NCBI GenBank assembly: GCA_011033025.1
Contig: WFMF01000697.1
Location: forward strand, 1 to 64,000
Length of the DNA: 64,000 nucleotides
DNA from: Beroe forskalii
Lineage: Eukaryota; Ctenophora; Nuda; Beroida; Beroidae
Direction of reading: 5' to 3'
This document shows positions 49,201-58,781 of the stretch, piece after piece. The position numbers were made by a program, and so were the translations under genes. The notes under the pieces are model-generated. The model was given only the letters and a program-made list of their open reading frames with translations, did no database searches and was not told the origin of the DNA. Every line of letters begins with the position of its first letter. The stretch's first letter is position 1.

Positions 49201-52200
49201 GTGCAGAGTGGTGTCAACGTCATAGAGATGGCATGTGCACGTAACACTATTCGTCATGCTTGATTGGGTGCTGAGTGGTGTCAACGTCATAGTGTTGGTA
49301 TGTGGAATGAGCATACGTCGCTGTTCGTCATCGATGACTGAGTGGTGTCAGTCGGCATATATAAAGACCTGTGTTGCAGTTCTCGTCATTAATTCTTTTA
49401 AGTTTCTTGTCTCATTTGCCTTGTTTACTTGTCGTGTCTTGCTTAATTCGTAATAAATAAGGTACCGTTGTTAAAAGGTACCGTTGTTAACAAGGTACCG
49501 TTGTTAACAAGGTACCGTTGTTAACAAGGTACCGTTGTTAAAAGGTACCGTTGTTAAAAGGTACCGTTGTTAAAAGCTACCGTTGTTAAAAGGTACCGTT
49601 GTTAAAAGGTACCGTTGTTAAAAGGTACCGTTGTTAAAAGGTACCGTTGTTAAAAGGTACCGTTGTTAAAAGGTACCGTTGTTAATAAGGTACCGTTGTT
49701 AACAAGGTACCGTTGTTAACAAGGTACCGTTGTTAACAAGGTACCGTTGTTAACAAAGTACCGTTGTTATCAAGGTACTGTTGTTAACAAGGTACCGTTG
49801 TTAACAAGGTACCGTTGTTAACAAGGTACCGTTGTTGAGGTACCTTTGTTGAGGTACCGTTGTTGAGGTACCTTTGTTAATAGGGTACCTTTGTTAATGA
49901 GGTACCGTTGTTAATAAGGTACCGTTATTAATATTAGTTAATAGGGTACCTTTGTTAATGAGGTACGTTAGTTAATAGGGTCCATTTGTTAATGAGGTAC
50001 CGTTGTTAACAAAGTACTGTTGTTATCAAGGTACTGTTGTTAAAAAGGTACCTTGTTAAAAGGTACCGTTGTTAAAAGGTACCGTCGTCAACAAGGTACC
50101 GTTGTTAATAAGGTACCGTTGTTAACGATGTACCGGTGTTAATAAGGTACCGTTGTTGTTGAGGTGCCGTTGTTAACGAGGTACCGTTGTTAATTAGACG
50201 CCGTTGTTAATAAGGTACCGTTGTTAATAAGGTACCGTTGTTAATAAGGTACCGTTGTTAAAAGGTATCGTTGTAAACAAGGTACCGCTGCTGAAAAGGT
50301 ACCATTGTTCACAAGGTACCGACCTTAATAAGGTACCATTGTTAACGAGGTACCGTTGTTAACAAGGTACCATTGTTCACAAGGTACCGTTGTTAATAAG
50401 GTACCGTAGTTGATAAGGTATCGTTGTCAATAAGGTATCGTTGTTGATTAGGTACCGTTGTTAATGAAGTACGGTTGTTAATGAAGTAAGGTTGTTAATA
50501 AGGTACCGTTGTTAATAAGGTACCGTTGTTAATAAGGTACCGTTGTTAATAAGGTACCGTTGTTAATAAGGTACCGTTGTTTATAAGGTACCGTTGCTAA
50601 TGAGGTACTGTCGTTAATAAGATACCTTTGTTTATAAGATACCGTTATTAATAAGATACCGTTGATAATGAAGTACCTTTGTTAATAGAGTACCTTTGTT
50701 AATGAGGTAACGTTGTTAATAAGGTACCGTTATTAATAAGTTAACGCTGTTAATAAGGTACCGTTGCTGAAAAGGTACCGTTGTTCACAAGGTACGTTGC
50801 TAACGAGGTACCGTTGTTTACGAGGTACCGACCTTAATAAGGTACCGTTGTTAATAAGGTACCGTTGTTAATAAGGTACCGTTGTTAATAAGGTACTGTT
50901 GTTAATAAGGTACCGTTGTTAATAAGGTACCGTTGTTAATAAGGTACCGTTGTTAATAATGTACCGTTGTTAATAAGGTACCGTTGTTGATAAGGTATCG
51001 TTGTCAATAAGGTATTGTTGTTGATTAGGTACCGTTGTTAATAAAGAACGGTTGTTAATGAAGTAAGGCTGTTAATAAGGTACCGTTGTTAATAAGGTAC
51101 CGTTGTTAATAAGGTTCCGTTTTCAATAAGGTACCGTTGTTGATAAGGCACCGTTGTCAATAAAGTATCGTTGTTGATTAGGTACCGTTGTTAATGAAGT
51201 ACGATTGTTAATAAGGTACCGTTGTTAATAAGGTACCGTGTTAATAAGGTACCGTTGTTGATAAGCCCCGCCCCCTCAATGGCCCTAGTTCTGGATATCA
51301 TTTGCCTAATAACCAATAACTTTTATAGCAAGTGATCTTCACGCAGATAAATCATAATGGAAACGGCAGTGAGACACCATAAAACCATGAGGTCAACGAT
51401 AAAGCTTACTTAACACTTTAGTTTTGTCATGAACATCACCTGAGACGTTTACTTTCGCTTTACTAATAAAGGATAAGCAACCGACCGACATTATCTCTTT
51501 CAGAGAGCAACAGTGCGCTCTTTGAGCAGCCTTTTGATGAACACCTTAAATCAATGTGTCAAAGTGCTAAATGGTTAAACGTTCAATTTACGCATCAATA
51601 CGCATGTGACATGTCAAAACTTTTTAAAGGAACCATCGTGCAACGTGCAATTATTGATTTGTCGCAACTCTCAGTTAGTTTTTGCAATGAGAAACTTTTT
51701 GAATTTCTGTCTAGGCTAAAAGTTTCAAATTTCTTGATAAATAAACAATTAAGTTCTTTTTGATATATCAGAAGAGTTTCTTAATTTTTCCGAGGTTCCA
51801 AGCAGATTTTTAGACAGTTTCTCATCAAAAGAAACTGAATGTGTCAATATCGTCAATAAGCGTATAACACAAGTCACAATTTTTGACCCAAAAAATGCGA
51901 GATCAAAGAAAGCCATTATTAACTATTAACCTGCTGAGAAGAATTGTGAGTTTTGGATCAAGGTGTCCTGCAGATCTTCAATGGTGGGCATCACGGCTAC
52001 TTCCTTTCCAGAGAAGCCGTAATCAGTGAACAGCTTCGCAATGCGTTGCGGTAACGTTCTGAAAGGAAGAGGTATCAGGAATAAATAAATATTTCCCATA
52101 TGAAATCAGACAAACATGAAATCAGACAAACGATGATTTTTTTAGGTCAACAAACTAAATCTTTAGTCTTTACATAGAGGTATATTACTTTCGTAATACT

Positions 52201-55200
52201 GACATCATCAGAGCCTTTAAAGGAATCTCAAAATTAGGTACATTGTAGAGGTATCAATAATTCCATGTATATTCAATACTTATACTAAATTTTTGTCAAG
52301 TTATTTCCAAAACCATGACGAAGAATTGTATCCCCATGTTACAACTTGGCTCAATTCCCCCAAAGATTCGATGAGAATCTTTTGAGCAGTAAACGCTGAA
52401 CAATGAATGATATGCAACATAACATAATAATGTTTGTTATGCAGTGATTGCCAGAACATATAAAAACATCATTATCGACCAAGTTTTATCGCTATTAAAT
52501 AATATATATTTACTAGCTTTAGCACACTACTTAGCATTCATTGTACATGGAATGTTTACATACTGTGCTTGTGAAGCGTTTTGAGCATGCTCTACTACGA
52601 TTACTTTCCAACCATAATGGAGTGGGTTATAGTAATAATAATGGAACATTGAAGTTACAGCAGCATAACGACTATAGCTTCTTTAGGCAAGATAATGCAT
52701 TAGATAATGCGAGATAATGTAAGATAGAGAGTTTCGTAGACATACAAAGAATCGTCATCGAATGCCTGGATGATGTTGTTGATTTCTTGCTGAGTGTACG
52801 TCTTGACGGTGTAACCAGGGATGAAATCCTGCTGCTTCACCATCTCAGCAGCGATGTCTCGAACTGAAAATAAGGGAAGATTAGAAATGTCCCTGAAAGA
52901 AAAGTATGCGAAGATTAGAAATGTCTTGAACTGAAACATTGGGAGATAAGAAATGCTGTCTCTCCATTTCACATAGTTCATCCCAATTCTGATTTGCTAT
53001 AAGATTTGGCAGGAGATCTCATATGGGCAAATAAGTGGTAAAGAAATCTGTCGAGTTCTGATCTAAAGAGTGCAGTAGTAATCTTTCTTCAATTTGTCAG
53101 GAGACACAGATTTGTCTCTGACGCAGATTTACTTTTCACACGTACTGGGAGCATGCTGTGTGCCTTTATTTCACATTTGAGCGTTAACTACTAAACCATG
53201 TTTATAATAAGTGGCATCTGCTGTGTTTTACTGAACTCTATCATTATACCCACGTGGATACACACAATATAGCGTATTTGTAAAATGTATACATGTATTT
53301 CACAATGAAATTCCTTCAAATTTAGCATTTTAACATCCACTTATGCCTTTTTCGTGGTGCTTTGGCAATATTTCAGAAAGTTAGCTCCAAAAAAGCACAT
53401 CATTTGACATTTCTGATTCAGAGAAAAGTAATGTTCCAATGAACTGATTTGAAGTGTCATACACTAAAAACATTAAACTCTCCAATATATAGTCGGAATA
53501 TCAATGAATCCATCATCTCGACTATTTTTAAGACTTTGAAAGAGTATGTATAATATAGCACCTTTATATACTGTACCAGTATATGAGGCATATAATAGTA
53601 AAGATTAAGGAAGTTTCCCAGAAGTAACAACTTTAATGGCAACACACCAGGACAGGTCAAGAAACATTGAATGTACATAATCCCCGCTATAGCAGCATTA
53701 AAGATGCTTCTTGTGGGTGTTTCAATACGACAAGTATATAATGTGATTGACTGATTGCCGATTTGTACGTAGAAGTAGTCAATTGCATAACTGCATGATT
53801 CTCATTACATAATTTCAATTCTTCAGATATATGGCCCAGCAATGTTCGCAACAAAGTGTGCAGTAAAACCTACCGTATTGTGTATCTGGGGCCAGCCCGA
53901 TGACTGACAGCGGATCGTATTGGTTGGAGAACCGAGCAGGGTTCATCGGCTCGAAGTACGCTGAAATAGTTCCCACGTTAATCCCTTGTCTGTGGAAACG
54001 CTCCTCATTCTTACAATCTGGCGTTATTTGATAATAATCAATTGTGAGGTTATTACCTCATTAAGTTATTACTTTATTATTGAACTATCTTTGCCCACGA
54101 AGTTTTTAATTGTTATTTCCCATAGTGCTGCAATGAGCTATTTTTTATGATAACAGTTGGCATAAAAGTATAAAGCTACCTATTATTCAAGCATAAATTC
54201 TGATAATTAGGCATCTCAGAGTGATATTCTGCTCATTTTGTTCTGTGTGAGTGTTGAGAATTCAATCAGAGATCTTATTTAGGAATGCGCAAAACTGAGA
54301 GAACAATAGTACCATGTACAATGTACAATGTACAATGTACATGGTCATGAGATGCATCAATTTACAATGCACAAAACTGAGTGTATCATGTGAATTGTAT
54401 ACTTGTATAATGTACTTTGGTCAGGAAATGCATCAAGAAATGTGGAACCAGCATGAAGCACAGCCGTCATTGAAGGCTGTGCTTCATGCTGGTCCTTCGA
54501 TCACATTAAATTCAAATTATTTGAAATCATGTTCTATAGACTTGGTTGTTATACATGTATTTTCAATTTGAATGTTATGATTAAATTATGTAGGACTTCC
54601 AATAATGTACATATTATATTCATTTATTGCAGAAATTCAAATGTTAGAATTTTCAAAAGGAAAAAAATATTGAACTTACAAAAGCAATGATCAACTATGG
54701 GCGATGTTAACCTGAAATCAACAAACATGTGATCAGTGACCCTGAATTGAGTTGTAATCTCACACAACAGCATTATCATTAAACACAAATATTTTCTACT
54801 TTACATGATAATTGTTTCGTATTTTCATCAACATACCACAGTTATTCACATAGTATTGACAGCTAACAAGGCTGATATTAAAATCATCAAGGAAATCTTT
54901 AACCATGCAGCCATCACAGGCACTTCTTCATCATCATTATCATAGAATTTGGAGCTAATTGATCTGCAGATTGCTCAATTTTCTATCTTTAGATTTTCAG
55001 AAGACCTTAAAGCAACAGGTTGTCAGTACCTGACCATAGATATGAGTCCTAGGAAGATGCATGGTAGAAGTAGCTCAACTAGGGCCCCAACAGGTCTTCT
55101 CATCTGAAATTATGGTGATGTGTGTTCGTAATCAGTACAGTGAAAGTTGTTCACCTTACCTGGAGTACCAAGCACAATTTCTAAATTACAACTTTACAAA

Positions 55201-55556
55201 TACGCCAAGCGCAAACCTAATTATATACACAGAGCAGAAGTGGATCAGAAATCTGTGAGCACCGAGCAGTGAAATCAGTGAAACAATGCGCACAGATACT
55301 GCTTATAATACTCTCTGGACGTTATGGACCGTATATTTGATAATGCTCAAGAGCTTTCAACAAAATTTCCAGGCTCTCTTGATCCGATGTTAAAATACGG
55401 TTCAGGCGTCAATAGGATTGCATAGATAAGCCATAAGACTTACGGGAATTAGTCAAGGGAGCCAGGAAAATTAGAAGGTTCTGTTATCACAAAGGTTACC
55501 TGTAAGATGAAGTTTTTCTTAATGAGTAACCCAAGTTGAGACAGTAATCGAGGCAT
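32957..55556 (-). CDS. ABCA-family lipid transporter, ABCA3-like, lacking a visible NBD2
   Basis: About 34 exons read by phase: 55500-55556, 55030-55103, 54680-54711, 53874-53960, 52746-52863, 51931-52058, 48223-48355, 48009-48111, 47762-47872, 47238-47476, 46829-46936, 46574-46675, 46304-46386, 46049-46150, 40297-40519, 39907-40098, 39135-39362, 38727-38926, 38380-38489, 37176-37252, 36823-36961, 36429-36560, 36078-36214, 35748-35904, 35438-35568, 35098-35250, 34519-34758, 34241-34357, 33917-34090, 33679-33789, 33426-33517, 32957-33170, with possible small exons at 44818-44877 and 39710-39723. The start ATG is at 55556. Together about 1,460 residues, against roughly 1,700 for vertebrate ABCA3. 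The order is TMD1, NBD1, TMD2. ABCA proteins move phospholipids and sterols across membranes. Four joints remain unresolved: the 46574/46386 acceptor, the linker before 40519, 39907/39362 and 36823/36560. The gene ends after TMD2 with a donor or a read-through stop. Confidence 0.94.
34797..34930. repeat. GC-rich dispersed repeat fragment in an ABCA intron
   Basis: It shares CGACGGACGTTGCCC, ATGTGGAACGTTGCGCCGCG and GATAACATCCTACGA-type blocks with the element at 1152-1536, with modest divergence. It is a fragment of the same family. Confidence 0.65.
37773..37917. repeat. 42-bp direct repeat with telomere-like tract at the junction
   Basis: 37773-37814 and 37876-37917 are nearly identical direct repeats. 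Between them is a CCCTAA-type run (about 37816-37851). Tandem duplication with telomeric repeats at the joint resembles a repaired double-strand break. Confidence 0.75.
38380..40519 (-). CDS. ABCA first nucleotide-binding domain (NBD1)
   Basis: Exons 40297-40519, 39907-40098, 39135-39362, 38727-38926 and 38380-38489. Visible motifs: Walker A GHNGAGKTTT split by an intron; Q-loop region [10 protein letters not shown]; signature [10 protein letters not shown]; Walker [14 protein letters not shown]; switch [11 protein letters not shown], all intact. A linker rich in G/E precedes it. The exon ending at 39907 is phase 1 while the exon starting at 39362 needs phase 0. A 14-nt minisatellite-derived micro-exon (39710-39723) would fix this. 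All catalytic residues look competent. Confidence 0.93.
38630..38740 (-). repeat. Tandem copies of the donor of ABCA exon 38727-38926
   Basis: Minus-strand TCATCAA followed by GTGAGTGGGAAGT occurs at the real exon end and is repeated twice more, once with GTGGGT. Each copy therefore carries a plausible 5' splice site. Confidence 0.8.
39340..39790 (-). repeat. Tandem copies of the acceptor and 5' edge of the ABCA signature exon
   Basis: About seven copies of ATTTCAG-GGTTACGA(A/G)GG(T/G)GAT-GTGAGTGCC lie upstream of the true exon start at 39362. Each copy has an acceptor and, 14-15 nt later, a GTGAGT donor, so each is a potential micro-exon encoding GYEGD. The copy at 39710-39723 is 14 nt; the others I checked (39446, 39552, 39770) are 15 nt. 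Confidence 0.85.
40520..41379. other. ABCA intron, no gene seen
   Basis: Contains only a short TATATA run (about 40960) and no recognisable exon. Confidence 0.6.
41380..42866 (+). repeat. 50-bp minisatellite derived from the 5' edge of a plus-strand exon
   Basis: About 28-30 units of roughly 50 bp. A typical unit holds CTTTGACCCTCTCCTCAG (a good acceptor) then ATAGCCCCATC, ATG and TCACTTCCCCTGATC. The final unit runs directly into the ORF at 42867. In a typical upstream unit the ATG opens an 8-codon frame, MSLPLISL, ending in TGA. Two classes (ATAGGTCC and ATAGCCCC) are interspersed. Confidence 0.9.
42867..43184 (+). CDS. Predicted small single-pass membrane protein (possible terminal exon)
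   Basis: A 105-codon ORF from ATG 42867. The N-terminus ([19 protein letters not shown]) looks like a cleavable signal peptide. Next comes a roughly 60-residue acidic ectodomain with one N-x-T site, a helix [21 protein letters not shown] and a 10-residue tail. No family recognised. It lies antisense within an ABCA intron, and GC content and codon pattern are exon-like. The start codon sits in the last unit of the minisatellite, and a CTCAG acceptor precedes it. It could be the whole coding region or the last exon of a longer gene. It is also possible that it is not expressed. Confidence 0.45.
   Translation: MSLPLIFSLLFLPSLSDSSTVVEAPSSLSQLETATYKAFNVTFDGLLVLSEDEELRDAYMEAAKMEKEDQIVSKALVVVAIMAGTVIVFGLAYYAKQGYCTRPVA
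43231..43492 (+). repeat. 30-bp minisatellite, nine near-identical units
   Basis: The unit is AGAGTTTCATTCTGACATCA plus GAGTGAGATA. Units differ at one or two positions, so the expansion is recent. It lies immediately downstream of the small membrane-protein ORF, in its presumptive 3' UTR. The minus-strand translation is a simple decapeptide repeat and not a gene. Confidence 0.92.
43500..44512. other. ABCA intron, no supported gene
   Basis: AT-rich. The ORF at 44043-44360 matches nothing known and has no exon-like support. Confidence 0.5.
44513..44790. repeat. C/A-rich low-complexity tandem repeat
   Basis: Built of CACCCCCA, CCACATTCACCCC and CCCCACAACATCCACCAG blocks, with a larger internal duplication. 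Strong strand bias (C-rich on plus). Confidence 0.9.
44818..44877 (-). CDS. Candidate ABCA linker exon (weak)
   Basis: 60 nt between a TTACAG acceptor and a GTAAGT donor, open only in the frame that gives [20 protein letters not shown]. That frame is phase 0 on both sides and fits the NBD1 exon at 40519. The upstream exon ending at 46049 is phase 2, so a further exon of length 3n+1 would be needed. Confidence 0.3.
46049..55556 (-). CDS. ABCA N-terminus and first transmembrane domain (TMD1)
   Basis: Exon 1 gives [19 protein letters not shown], and exon 2 continues [17 protein letters not shown], the classic ABCA N-terminal helix. A 32-nt micro-exon (54680-54711) is required by phase on both sides. 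The extracellular loop is followed by [17 protein letters not shown] and [12 protein letters not shown], then the conserved cytoplasmic KETMKMMGL, a run of TM helices and EAVFPGEYG / [11 protein letters not shown], the segment that leads into NBD1. The acceptor of exon 46304 is not canonical: homology suggests the exon should start near 46399, where no AG is found. Using CAG at 46387 instead requires the weaker phase-0 donor TAC|GTTATT at 46570. Confidence 0.92.
47085..47245 (-). repeat. Three tandem copies of the donor region of an ABCA TMD1 exon
   Basis: A unit of about 52 bp carrying minus-strand CCTCAG followed by GTAACCT. The innermost copy is the true donor of exon 47238-47476 (CTTCCTCAG then GTAACC). 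The other two copies keep the donor but lack the coding context. Confidence 0.82.
49085..51265 (+). mobile_element. Promoter-plus-satellite unit, copy 2, in an ABCA intron
   Basis: Same layout as 31600-32912: TGCTGAGTGGTGTCAACGTC repeats, a TATATAAAG box at 49358-49366, about 95 bp of near-identical leader, and then a GGTACCGTTGTTA array (49457-51265, about 110 units). The units are mainly 15 or 17 bp and mostly of the AAGGTACC type, whereas copy 1 is mostly GAGGTACC, so each array has been homogenised separately. It is antisense to ABCA. Confidence 0.78.
52863..52945 (-). repeat. Three tandem acceptor copies at an ABCA exon start
   Basis: On the minus strand TTTCAG followed by TTC(A/G)AGACAT or GGACATTTCTAATCTTC occurs three times. 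The last is the real acceptor of exon 52746-52863. The upstream copies would add short in-frame or shifted extensions. Confidence 0.75.
54444..54495. ncRNA. Perfect 19-bp hairpin, miRNA-like or fold-back
   Basis: Arms ACCAGCATGAAGCACAGCC and its exact complement with a 9-nt loop (GTCATTGAA); one bulged A extends the stem. It lies in an ABCA intron. The size fits a short pre-miRNA-like stem, but a perfect stem also fits a recent inverted duplication. Confidence 0.3.
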
Positions 55557-56661
55557 GGCTTATGTCTTTATGAGATCTTCTTTTCTCTCCTGAAATCATG
55601 ACTGTATCATGAATAAGTCAATAGATTGGTTTATGGTGATCAAGGGCGATTCAGATTTGACATTGCTAGGGGTATAGAGGTATAGTTTTGATAACTGCAC
55701 TATTTCTATGATGATGGGGAACGATGGAATGGGTCAGATCGTGATATGAATCGGAATTTTAAAGTAGCAGTAGGTACCAACCTTCAGTTACGGAATACAG
55801 CAATGAGTGTTCTGTACTTATCGGCAGATGATGCCAGTAAGTAATTCCTCAGATTGAGATTAAGAAGTGGAGGCAGTATTCTCAGATTCACCACGACACG
55901 GTGCTACCGATGTATCAACCATAGAATAGACATATTGCCCTGGTCATAAGGTGGCACATTTTAGCAAGTCACTCAAGCAACATAAAATTATCGAAAATCA
56001 AACACTTAGTTCAAAAAACTATGAAACTGTGAAAAGTAGTAGAGCAGTAAACCAGAAACTAGGAAATTTTTCGAATACAAGACCGAAAAATGAAATAAAA
56101 ATGCAACATACTATGAAAGTAAAAATAAGTTTGTTAAATTATATATTGGTCAGTGGTCACTGTAAAATTATCATGTTAAATGTAAATAGAGGGTCACTCT
56201 TGAATAGAAATTTAAAAATTCATATAACACAATTCCATGAAATTATATTAAAAAAAACTCAGCCATCAAAATTAACCAGAGCATGTAAAGAAGTATAGAG
56301 ACGTAACTTGCTCATTAAACAATTTAATTTTTGGACATAGATAGAACTGGGAAAGTTATTGTTCGAAATTCTGAAAGCCAAAAGTAGCATGATACCCTGT
56401 TCGATCAATTTATAAGTTGATATCAATCGTCCAAGTTAATATTATAATCTCAACGAATATAAAAAATGCACCCTTTTTTCTTACTGTATTGAGTGCTTCA
56501 TGTCCATCTCCCGACTCAAATCGTTATGGAAATTCATGTAACAATGGGTCCAAATGATAAATGACACTCATACGTGATTTTGATACTATATTACTATTAT
56601 AATATGTACTCAAGTGGCTCAGCATTATTGCACGAGTGTTTCATTGAGTGCACAATTTGAT
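55557..56661. other. Intergenic, presumed ABCA promoter side
   Basis: AT-rich sequence upstream of the ABCA start codon, with no clear TATA box or recognisable gene. An ORF at 55951-56298 has no family match and is composed of A-rich codons. Confidence 0.5.
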
Positions 56662-56922
56662 TACCTTAGTACCAGAAATATAGGCGACAAGAAATTAAGG
56701 CGATTTTGGAAAAATCGCCTTAATTTCTTGTCGCCTTAATATCTAGTCGTCTAAATATCTGGTCGTCTTAATTTTTTAAAAAACTTTATTTTTCCTCCCC
56801 AATCGACTTTTTTCAATTTAGCAACATAATAAATCACTCAATAGCCAGTTATCAGTGCAATTAGCAGCAAAAACAAATTGAAATACTGATTTAATAAGTT
56901 GAGAAAATATTCAAGTATCATT

Positions 56923-57477
56923 TTAGTGCAAATCTTCTTCATCTGATTCATATATGTCTGGCAGTTGCAATCCATATCCTAGGTCCTCGTCCTCTTCATC
57001 AGCCTGGTCTGTTGGTCCTAGAAATAGCTGCTTCAAAATAGCATCGGAATCATCCTTCAAACTATTTTCGCTGCAGTACTTCTCTTCAATTAACTTCTCC
57101 AACAGCTTTATTCCCTCCTCATTTGACCATGTAGCAATAACAGTACACTTGATCTCCAATCCTCCCTGCGTTAATGGAGAACGTACTGGTCTTCCTTCCA
57201 GGACTTTGATATTGTAGGAACAACCATGCTCGATCGAAAAGTAAATAATTCGTGATATTTCTATTGGAACATGTCCTACAACGATCGGTGCAACCTTGTC
57301 AGACAATTTAGCTTTTACTGCAACAGCAAACGTGTCGTAGGGGTTATTTTTTTCCTGCTCGAATGATAACATATCGTCTCTTAATGGTTTTGTCCAATCA
57401 TTTCGGTAAAAGTGATATCCTCTCACGCCCATGACAAACGAGGTCTCCGGCATGTCAATTGTCACCGTTGAACACAT
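56923..57477 (-). CDS. HIRAN-domain protein encoded by a DNA transposon
   Basis: An intact ORF, read here from the internal Met at 57477 (about 184 residues). It is open further up to 57681, but that N-terminus looks like spurious or intronic sequence. The HIRAN domain fills the first 120 residues: GVRGYHFYRNDWTKPL, EKNNPYDTFAVAVK, VVGHVPIEISRI and LTQGGLEIKCTV. The C-terminus is strongly acidic (ADEEDEDLGYG, YESDEEDLH). In HLTF the HIRAN domain binds 3' ends of single-stranded DNA, and stand-alone copies are numerous in some invertebrates (known). It lies between the transposon's TIRs, opposite to the transposase. A role in transposition is inference. Confidence 0.86.
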   Translation of the reverse strand: MCSTVTIDMPETSFVMGVRGYHFYRNDWTKPLRDDMLSFEQEKNNPYDTFAVAVKAKLSDKVAPIVVGHVPIEISRIIYFSIEHGCSYNIKVLEGRPVRSPLTQGGLEIKCTVIATWSNEEGIKLLEKLIEEKYCSENSLKDDSDAILKQLFLGPTDQADEEDEDLGYGLQLPDIYESDEEDLH

Positions 57478-57803
57478 TGCTTGAAACGTTGGCGATGCGT
57501 AGACAAAAGAGAAGAGATAGGTACTATAGAGAAGTGTTTCAGAATACGGACTGATTGATTGAATGTGTATGTTAAATCTCATTATGTATGGAAAATACGG
57601 CATTTTTTGTGCTTTGCTAATACAAATTGGGATGTTTAAATTTTTAAAAGATCCTGTTAATAACATTGTGGTATTCAACATACCAAAGAATATGGATGAA
57701 AACTCAGTCTCAAACTCGCATATTATATTATTATCATCTCATGATATCAAGATCTAACGCTCATAATTTGAATATCCATTTTGCGGTGGCCATTCTCTAA
57801 ATA

Positions 57804-58421
57804 CCTTAGTGGTAGAAATTAAGATGCGTACTATTTAAGGCAGTAAGCGATTTTACTGCCTTAAATAGTACACACCTTAAATTCTACAAATCTTAATTTC
57901 TACCTACCGTAATTTTTACAATACCAAAATTTTATAAGATTCTGTTAAAATGAAGATTAATCGGGATTTATGCCTATCTTTTCTTTCAGTACAATATATT
58001 TAAGGCATTATATTTTAAAAATGTAGGTACAGTTTCAGTGAAAGCACCAGTGCAGACAGAATCAAATTTGATATGATAAAACATATCACTCGATAGAATT
58101 ATAGGCATTTCTTCTTTGTCTTGCTGCACATCTTCCACCTTGAGCCCAATAGAACCATCTTCGATATTTTCATCAGGCCTTTAATAAAATTTCAACGAAA
58201 CGCCTCTTATTACTTTTGTCAATTTTATAGATCCCAAATAAATTGAATTCATTGGAAAAATCTACCCCTTGCTTGTTTTCAGTCCGGTATTTTGGGTTGA
58301 AAAGAGGTGAAATTAATTCCCAGATTTGCCTGATTTCTGAAGAAATTTTGCTGCCTTAATTAGTACACTTCTTAATTAGTACGTCCTTAATAAATACACT
58401 TCTTAATTTCTACCACTAAGG
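57804..58421. mobile_element. Nested nonautonomous element related to its host transposon
   Basis: Ends CCTTAGTGGTAGAAATTAAG, inverted, with TA on both sides. Subterminal TTAAGGCAG and TTAATTAGTAC motifs; a left-end palindrome of 19-bp arms (57828-57846 / 57853-57871). The first bases (CCTTAGT) and the palindromic left end copy the layout of the 56664-60476 element, so the two probably use related transposases. No ORF of note. Confidence 0.82.
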
Positions 58422-58781
58422 TACCCTGACATATTCTTGATCCGGGTTTACAGCTTGTAAATTGTAGGATTCTGCAGTCCAGACGTTGCTGCACTGTGCA
58501 GTTTTTTAGTGCCGTCTTTCCATCCACACTTCGAAGTTTGCCTTGATTACGTAAATATCAAATGTACAGAATTAAGCTACCTAACAACTCCTATGAGCCT
58601 ATGGTAACTGGCCACCGTTGACTGTTCTCCAAATTACCGTTAATGTTTTATTGGATTTATCTAGTCGTACATTATGTCTTTAGAAAGAGTAATTAAATCA
58701 TTTGAAACTCAGGGCGTGTATTGCTAAACTGCCCCCAATGAAGTTTTCCTTGATTAACTTAACACTTTGACCTGAACAGGG

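Noticed and set aside
57478-57681. The N-terminal 68 residues of the longest HIRAN reading frame
   Set aside because: Hydrophobic, A/T-driven composition unlike HIRAN proteins; an internal Met just before the domain is a better start.
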